Source: Spirodela intermedia
Taxonomy: Eukaryota; Streptophyta; Magnoliopsida; Alismatales; Araceae
Length of the DNA: 64,000 nt
Assembly (NCBI GenBank): GCA_902729315.2
Contig: LR746265.1
Location: 379,501-443,500, forward strand
Reading direction: 5' to 3'
Shown here: one piece after another, positions 57,425 to 64,000 of the stretch
How positions within the stretch are numbered: position 1 is the stretch's first letter
Layout: every line of letters starts with the position of its first letter
The notes under the pieces: generated by a model
Database searches by the model: none
The model's input: only the letters and a program-made list of their open reading frames with translations
Told to the model about the DNA's origin: nothing
Program-made: the position numbers and the translations under genes

Positions 57425-60400
57425 ATGGAGGGAGAGGAGGAGGATCGGATTCTTCTTAGAAGATTGGGCGTCGACTCTGCCAACCCCGAAGACATTGAGC
57501 GCGACATCCTTGGCAAGGTGACTATCCCATAGTCTCTTCGCCTTCATCCTTTTCATTTATATAGAACTTTCTCGCGACGAAACCGTGGTCATTGGATTTC
57601 TTATTAGTTACTTCATTAACGCCACTGTACCGTCTTACTTGGGTAAAAACCAGTAATACGAGTCCACGGGGGAACTAATAACTTTGATGTACGAATAGAG
57701 AAGTAGAGACCAGAAACTGATGGCACGCTCAAGTTGTCTCTGCAAGTCTTGAATGTCAATTCTGTTTATGACATTGATAAATTGGTGTTCAATCTTGTAA
57801 AGTTGTTAATTATCAGATCTAAAATGTCAGTTAATCTGTATCGCCCTATAGATTATAATCCTGCTGGTTATTTGACTGGTAGCATTTAAACTCCGGCCAT
57901 TCTATGTCTCCAGGTAGAAAATGACGTTGGGCATGGAAAGGAGGATGAAAATACTCCCGAAGAGCAGGTTCACGGCGATGAGGACGATGCAGACCCATCA
58001 TCCAGTTCTCACATAAAACTTTATAATAAGCTGCGAGCTGTAGAAATTGAAATAAATGCTGTTGCTTCAAGGATTGAATGGTCCAAAGATGAAACCAGTG
58101 ATGAGGGCGATCTTCTGTACCACAACAATACCAGGGATTCTGATGATAATAATGATGCAAGTGGTTGCCTTGATGCTCCCACCGATGGTCTGACTCTTCA
58201 ACAGGCTCTAACTGCCGATCGCCTAAGAAGCCTTCAAAAAACTAAGGCTCAACTCGAGAAAGAAATTGACAGTTTGGACAAGGATATTCCTATCAAAAGA
58301 GTTGGTCAGGGTAGGCTACTTGATAAGTTAGTTCAAGAAGAGCCTAAGCAGAAGAAGCGTGGGCGAAAAGAGGTCCAACCATCTGTTACCAGTTCAAAGA
58401 AGCAGCCCAAGTCCATTTCATATGACGCAGATGCTGATTTTGAGGTTGTGCTTGATGCAGCTTCTGGAGGGTTTGTTGAAACTGTGAGTGTCTATTTTTC
58501 CTACTCCCCGGCATTTTTTCGGGGTAGCAACCTAGAAACTTGGTTTGACTCTTTTTTACTTAATTATTTTTGTTATTACTTGACGATCTATAAGTTTTTT
58601 TCGTTCCTTGTGTTTTACTTTGACATGTGACTGTCAACTTTCTTAGGAAAGGGAAGAATTGATACGCAAAGGCATCTTGACTCCATTTCATAGGCTTAAG
58701 GGCTTTGAGCGGCGTATTCAAGAACCTGGGCAATCAAGCAATCAGCATGTTCCTGTGGAGGAAACAATCGAGAATCTTACCTCATCCAGCATTGAAAGAG
58801 TTGCCCAGTCTATGTCAGAGATTGCTCGGGCTCGTCCCACAAGCAAACTTCTCGATGCAAAAGATTTGCCAAAGCTGGATGGCCCAACCCGGCCTTTTCA
58901 AAGACTAAGAACACCACTTGGCCGCACAGATCCTCAGCACGCTGACAAGACGAAGAGAAAACGAAAGACAAGAAAGCTAAAGAGACCCCTACCCGAGAAG
59001 AAGTGGAGAAAATTGTCCGAGGACAGACAGGCAGAAGTAGGTAAATTCGTCTTAACCCATTACAATACAAGGAATTATAGAAGGAACATGTCACAGCATT
59101 ATCATGGTTCGAGAGTACATATATATATAGATGTGCATATATAGTAGGTAAATTCGTCTTAACCCATTACAATACAAGGAATTATAGAAGAAACATGTCA
59201 CAGCATTATCATGGTACGAGAGTACATATATATATAGATGTGTATATATACATGCATTTAAAGTATCATCCTTTCCCACAATGCGAAACCCCGGCTATAT
59301 CTGCTAAATGAAATGCATGTGACTATCAATATATTATTCTTGTACAAGAAAAATATTGGAACAAACTTTTACCATTTTTCCATAAATCCCACGTCTCTAA
59401 CATATTCTCCTTGACTTATAATGTTTGCCACCAGACGGTGGTGCCAGTGATGACCTTGTTTCCTCGGAACATGATGAGGAAAATCGAGGAGCAGTCGAGG
59501 ATGCGACCGACAATGAGGAGCCCTGTGTTGTGCTCGAAGGGGGTCTAAAGATACCCGACCTGATCTTCTCCAAGCTCTTCGACTACCAGAAGGTCGGAGT
59601 GCAATGGATGTGGGAATTACACTGCCAGAAAGCCGGTGGAATCATCGGCGACGAGATGGGCCTGGGGAAGACCGTCCAGGTCATATCCTTCCTCGGCGCC
59701 CTTCACTTCAGCGGACTGTACAAGCCCAGCATCGTCGTCTGCCCCGTCACCCTCCTGCGGCAGTGGCAGAGGGAGACGCAGAAATGGTACCCCAAGTTTC
59801 AGGTCCACATTCTTCACGACTCCGCTCATGGCTCCGGGAAGCAGGTCAAGCACCACCCTGAAGATCACTCCGGAAGCGAAGCTTCGATGTACAGCAGCGA
59901 TGACGACCAAGAGGAGGAGCAGCAGCAGCAGCCAACGGTGGCGAGGTCGACGACAAGACGGAGATGGAACGACCTGATCAGAGCCGTCACAGGGTCGGAC
60001 TCTGGGTTGCTCCTCACCACCTACGAGCAGCTGCGGATTCTCGGGGAGAAGCTGCTGGACATCGAGTGGGGTTACGCGGTGCTCGACGAGGGCCACCGGA
60101 TCAGAAACCCCAACGCGGAGGTCACCCTGGTCTGCAAGCAGCTCCAGACCGTGCACCGGATAATCATGACAGGGGCCCCCATCCAGAACAAGCTGGCGGA
60201 GCTCTGGTCCCTCTTCGACTTCGTCTTCCCGGGGAAGCTCGGTGTGCTGCCCGTCTTCGAGGCGGAGTTCGCCCTCCCCATCACCATCGGCGGCTACGCC
60301 AACGCCACGCCATTGCAGGTCTCCACGGCGTACAGGTGCGCGGTGGTGCTGCGGGATCTGATCTTGCCCTACCTCCTCCGGCGGGTGAAGGCCGACGTGA

Positions 60401-62238
60401 ACGCGCAGCTCCCCAAGAAGACCGAGCACGTCCTCTTCTGCAGCCTCACCCCGGACCAGCGGGCAATCTACAGGGCGTTCCTGGCCAGCGCGGAGGTGGA
60501 GCAGATCTTCGACGGGAGCAGGAACTCCCTCTACGGCATCGACGTGATGAGGAAGATCTGCAACCACCCGGATCTGCTGGAGAGGGAGCACTCGGCGCAG
60601 CACCCGGACTACGGCAACCCGGAGCGGAGCGGGAAGATGAAGGTGATCGAGCAGGTTCTGAGGGCCTGGAAGGAGCAGGGCCACCGGGTGCTCCTGTTCA
60701 CGCAGACCCAGCAGATGCTGGACATCCTGGAGAGCTTCCTCAGCTCGAGCGGGTACGTCTACCGGAGGATGGACGGCCTCACGCCGGTGAAGCAGCGGAT
60801 GGCGCTGATAGACGAGTTCAATCATTCGACCGAGGTGTTCGTCTTCGTTCTGACCACTAGAGTCGGCGGCCTGGGGACGAACTTGACCGGCGCCGACCGC
60901 GTCATCATCTACGACCCCGACTGGAATCCCTCCACGGACATGCAGGTATGATCAGAGATTTCATTCATTCCATCATCATCATCATTATCTGGGTTGTATT
61001 AAATGCGATTCTTTTGAATGAAGAAGGGAAGAATTGAGAGTTTTTAGCTTGTGGGTGTGGGCAGGCGAGGGAGCGGGCGTGGAGGATCGGACAGACGAGG
61101 GATGTGACGGTGTACAGGCTGATCACGAGGGGGACGATCGAGGAGAAGGTCTACCACCGGCAGATCTACAAGCACTTCCTCACCAACAAGATCCTGAAGA
61201 ACCCACAGCAGAGGAGGTTCTTCAAGTCCAGAGATCTGAGGGACCTCTTCAACCTGCAAGACGACGTCGAGGGCGGCGGCGCCACCGAGACCTCCGCCAT
61301 CTTCAAGGAGCTCTCCTCCGGGGATGTGGGTCCCAGGGCCGCGGCGGCGGCGGAGGAGGAGGAGAATGGGCAGGGCGGCGGCAGCGGCGGGGAGGTGGAT
61401 GAGGAGACGAACGTGCTCAAGTCGCTTTTCGACGCCCAGGGGATCCATGTAAGTCCTCTTCATCCTCATCTTCTTGCTCCCTCTCTGCTTCCTTTATTTT
61501 TGGTGTGTAGCTTCTGTAATGGCTGCCGCCGCCGCTCGACTGACCTTTCATTGTGGCTTCTTTCTCTCTCTGTCTCTCTCTCTCTCTCTCTCTATCTGGC
61601 AGAGCGCGATGGACCACGACGCGATCATGAACGCGAACGAGGGCGAGAAGAGGAGGTTCGAGCAGCAGGCGTCGCTGGTGGCGCAGAGGGCGGCGGAGGC
61701 CCTGCGGAGGTCCCGGATGCTCCGAAGCCGGGACGGCGTGGCCGTCCCGACCTGGACGGGGAGGTCCGGCGCCGCCGGGGCGCCGCCCTCCGTCCGCCGG
61801 AAGTTCGGCGGCGCCACCAACCCCAGGCTGCGACCCTCGGCGGCGGCGGCGCCGCTGCCGTCGGGGACGCAGCCGGGCCTCGCCGGTAGGGCGCTCTCTT
61901 CTGCGGATCTGCTGGCCAGAATTAGAGGAACCCAGGAGGAAGCCGCTCGGGAGGGGTTCCGGAACCAGTCGCCGCCGCCATCGTCGTCGTCTCGTCGGAG
62001 CCCGGCGGGGTCGAGTTCCTCCGGTGGGGTGCCAGCGGAGGTGCTGATCCGGCGGCTCTGCTCGTTTTTGCAGGAGCGGGGAGGCAGCGCCGGCTCAGGC
62101 TCCATCGTGGAGCACTTCAAGGAGAGGGTACCCCCCGGGGACCTGCCCCTCTTCAGAAGCCTCCTCAAGGAGATCGCCGTCTTGGACAAGGCCGAGGGCG
62201 GCGCGGCCTTGTGGGTTCTCAAGCCCGAGTATCGCTAG
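57425..62238 (+). CDS. CHR8: SNF2/Rad54-family DNA translocase, CSB/Rad26 homologue CHR8 (DNA repair)
   Basis: Plant Cockayne-syndrome-B-type ATPase for transcription-coupled nucleotide excision repair in the nucleus. Six exons: 57425-57517, 57914-58483, 58647-59040, 59435-60945, 61065-61448 and 61603-62238, all GT-AG, total 1195 aa (Arabidopsis CHR8 is close to 1190). N-terminal part: [20 protein letters not shown], an autoinhibitory-type coiled region, and [17 protein letters not shown]-like text. Motor domain: [17 protein letters not shown], Walker [10 protein letters not shown] (424-432), DEGH at 570-573, TGAPIQNKL, then in lobe 2 [34 protein letters not shown] and [20 protein letters not shown] terminus: [28 protein letters not shown] and a winged-helix-like end finishing WVLKPEYR. 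Exons 4-6 are far more GC-rich in third positions than exons 1-3. Intron 3 contains a duplication of its own donor. Confidence 0.96.
59036..59249 (+). repeat. 107-bp tandem duplication copying the CHR8 exon 3 splice donor
   Basis: Bases 59036-59142 and 59143-59249 are near-identical, with about three visible mismatches. The unit begins with the last five bases of exon 3 (agtag) and the donor gtaaattcg, so the intron holds a second intact donor at 59148. Using the second site would add 107 bases and an in-frame stop. Confidence 0.95.
61561..61593. repeat. (CT)n microsatellite as polypyrimidine tract of CHR8 intron 5
   Basis: About sixteen CT/GT units end nine bases before the AG at 61601-61602, exactly where the polypyrimidine tract of this 154-base intron should be. 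Confidence 0.9.
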
Positions 62239-63506
62239 GCTGCCAAAGTCAACCATCATGCACCCAGCCCCCCGCCATTTTTTGACCCGCCAAGGAAGAT
62301 TACTTCCAAACCCTCCCTTTTTTCCTTCATCTCATTTTTGTCCCTCACTCTAAGATTACATGTAAAAGCTTCCGGACGCCCGTACCCTCTCTGTATATCC
62401 ATTATATTAAAGGTAATTACATTCATTTTTAACAAATAAATGAAAATATATTAAATGATTATTTTTTTAAAAAAAAATGCTTCGTTTCTCATAGTTTGGC
62501 CGAATTTATACATAAATCAGAGGGATTTATGTGAATCATCATGATTAGAGGAGCATTCATAGGCTTAGGGATTCAACCGAGATTAATTGATCAATGAACC
62601 CATGATGATATTAATAGATATTCGTGGGGACTGAAAATCCAACAAAATGCTTCGAAAAGAAAGAGGAGATGGATGGGAGCACCTTCTGGATGCCGCCGCC
62701 GCCGGCATCGGAGCCGGGCGATCGAAAGAGTCGGACGTTCCCTGATCTCCCCTTCTCCATGGGGAGACCAGGCCCATCAGACTCATGCGAGCGCCCCCGG
62801 GGCCTCTTCTCAGAACGCCGCCCACCCGGATGCCGGGCCGCAGCTGGAACCAGATCCTGCCGACGATGGGAGGCTCTTCTGCAAGGCGTAGGATGGAAGG
62901 AACAGATTCGATCATCAAGTATGAGTGCACGCAAATGTTGATCTTCATTTGGAAAAAAAAATATGAAAACTAGGCATGAATGAATGTTCATATCGACGAA
63001 GAAATAGAAAAAAAATTGGAAACATAAATTTCCTGCGCCGCTTGAAAGACAGTTCGGATCATCTTGATCACCCCATATTTATAGAAAAGTCGTTGACTTA
63101 AGAACAAGTAACCATCTCCAAGCAGATGAATGAAGAATTGACGAGAATATGCCAGAGAAGTCAGCTGCCTATTATTAATAGTTCCGTCATAAAATCAATC
63201 GTCATGTCTTCGATGGGCATTATTCACATGTTGTCATGAAGTCAAACAATAGCCGATATAGCTGCTCATTAAAGAGCATGAAAGCATCACCATACTACAT
63301 TATCGAGCAGTGGACTATAAATAAATTGCAAGTCAACGGCGCTCAAGGTGGAACATGCGATGTAAGAATTCACTTCGATATTTTCAAACCGTTGCTCGGT
63401 GGAGCCCTGTCCCCGCTAGCCATTTTGGCTTTGCTCTCACACTTGGATGCTCAACATGAAACAAAGGCACGACTAGACGAAAATCACAGAAGAAGACTCG
63501 CCGTAC
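62239..63506. other. Convergent spacer between CHR8 and the NECAP-like gene
   Basis: It starts with the CHR8 3' untranslated region, then an AT-rich stretch. A GC-rich island at 62665-62890 is open in several frames but matches no family. A minus-strand frame at 62685-62611, opened by a CAG acceptor and beginning KVLPSIS, is a weak candidate for the last NECAP exon. Confidence 0.45.
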
Positions 63507-63782
63507 CTCGAGAGAGGAGAGATTTGACAGAGGATCAGTCGCTCGTTTGACAGATCCCCTTGGATCCTTGACGCCGTGACTAGATGCTATCCGAGTAGCT
63601 GCAGGATCGTTGGGCGGAGGGGGAAGAGGGGACCTGATTTTGCCAGCCCCAGTAGGTGGTGGTGCAATCAGTGTCACTGGTTTGGTCGTGGAGGAGGCAC
63701 CGCCAGACAGTCCGGCAGCTGAAAGCATCCCACTGCCCGTAGACAGCTTGTTTTTGACATTTATCCGAATGGTCTCACCTTC
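63507..63782 (-). CDS. NECAP-like protein (adaptin-ear-binding coat-associated, DUF1681), internal exon
   Basis: NECAP proteins join clathrin coats through the AP-2 adaptor during endocytosis. One 276-base exon of 92 codons, phase 0 at both ends, is visible. It opens after a TTAG acceptor with EGETIRINVKNKLSTGSGML, followed by SAAGLSGGAS, LIAPPPTGAGKIRSPLPPPP and NDPAATR, and closes SNLSSLE before a GTACGG donor. These are hallmark phrases of the region after the PH-like domain in plant NECAPs. Upstream exons lie right of the window; the 63783-64000 stretch is AT-rich and reads as intron. The expected short terminal exon, usually ending in a Trp-Ala-Ala-Phe-type motif, was not found. Confidence 0.85.
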
Positions 63783-64000
63783 CTAATGATAGATACCAGC
63801 GAAAATTATCATACAAGAAAGAAATTCACCGTTTTGGTCACAAATAACATAGCAAAAGATGTGGATCAGGAATCCTGAGCGCGCATCCAGCACAACATCC
63901 ACAAAAGCTTATTATATCACATAAAACTTATGAGATCCAAGCAGCACATGGGGATATAGTAAGCATGGAACATCTAGGTTTTTCACGAATATTTATAGAT

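Noticed and set aside
59617-60825. A 402-codon minus-strand frame opposite CHR8 exon 4
   Set aside because: It is an antisense shadow produced by G/C-ending codons; the plus strand encodes intact SNF2 motifs.

Overview
This is nuclear genomic DNA from a flowering plant. The evidence is the set of spliced genes with GT-AG introns whose proteins match plant families: a NAC factor, a PLS-class pentatricopeptide protein, a plant-type NDR kinase, MOS14, GRIM-19, ABCI20-like and CHR8. Dense CT/GA microsatellites and nested, decayed LTR retrotransposons fit the same picture. Very GC-rich third codon positions in some genes (PPR, NAC, 3' half of CHR8), next to AT-rich genes and introns, suggest a monocot or early-diverging angiosperm. 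That is an inference only, and the species is not identified.

Layout. 1-17.1 kb: 5' 18 exons of a transportin-SR (MOS14) gene on the minus strand, running off the left edge, with a 4.9-kb intron holding an antisense Copia remnant. 17.1-19.2 kb: CT-rich spacer. 19.2-21.3 kb: NAC gene, minus. 21.3-23.8 kb: spacer. 23.8-26.9 kb: complex I subunit GRIM-19/NDUFA13, minus, three exons. 27-40.5 kb: an AT-rich repeat block with a 48-bp perfect palindrome, a plus-strand Ty3/Gypsy wreck, a decayed LRR receptor-kinase fragment and a minus-strand Copia element with two LTRs. 41.0-43.2 kb: intronless PPR gene, minus. 43.3-44.75 kb: an uncharacterised Ser-rich, Cys-tailed plant protein, minus. 46.4-52.4 kb: NDR kinase with 13 coding exons, minus. 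53.85-56.2 kb: soluble ABC protein ABCI20-like, minus. 57.4-62.2 kb: CHR8/CSB SNF2 ATPase, plus, divergent from ABCI20. 63.5-63.8 kb: an exon of a NECAP-like endocytic coat protein, minus, running off the right edge.

Exon boundaries were read by hand. Every intron call was checked for GT-AG ends and preserved reading frame, and total lengths agree with the families (GRIM-19 143 aa, NDR 551 aa, ABCI20 282 aa, CHR8 1195 aa). The genes do not form a pathway: this is ordinary housekeeping gene space flanking a retrotransposon-filled block. I found no convincing new biological system. The most useful leads are the uncharacterised Ser-rich/Cys-tailed gene, the 107-bp duplication that copies a CHR8 splice donor, the reversed GC shift inside CHR8, the 48-bp palindrome, and the CT microsatellites that abut splice sites.
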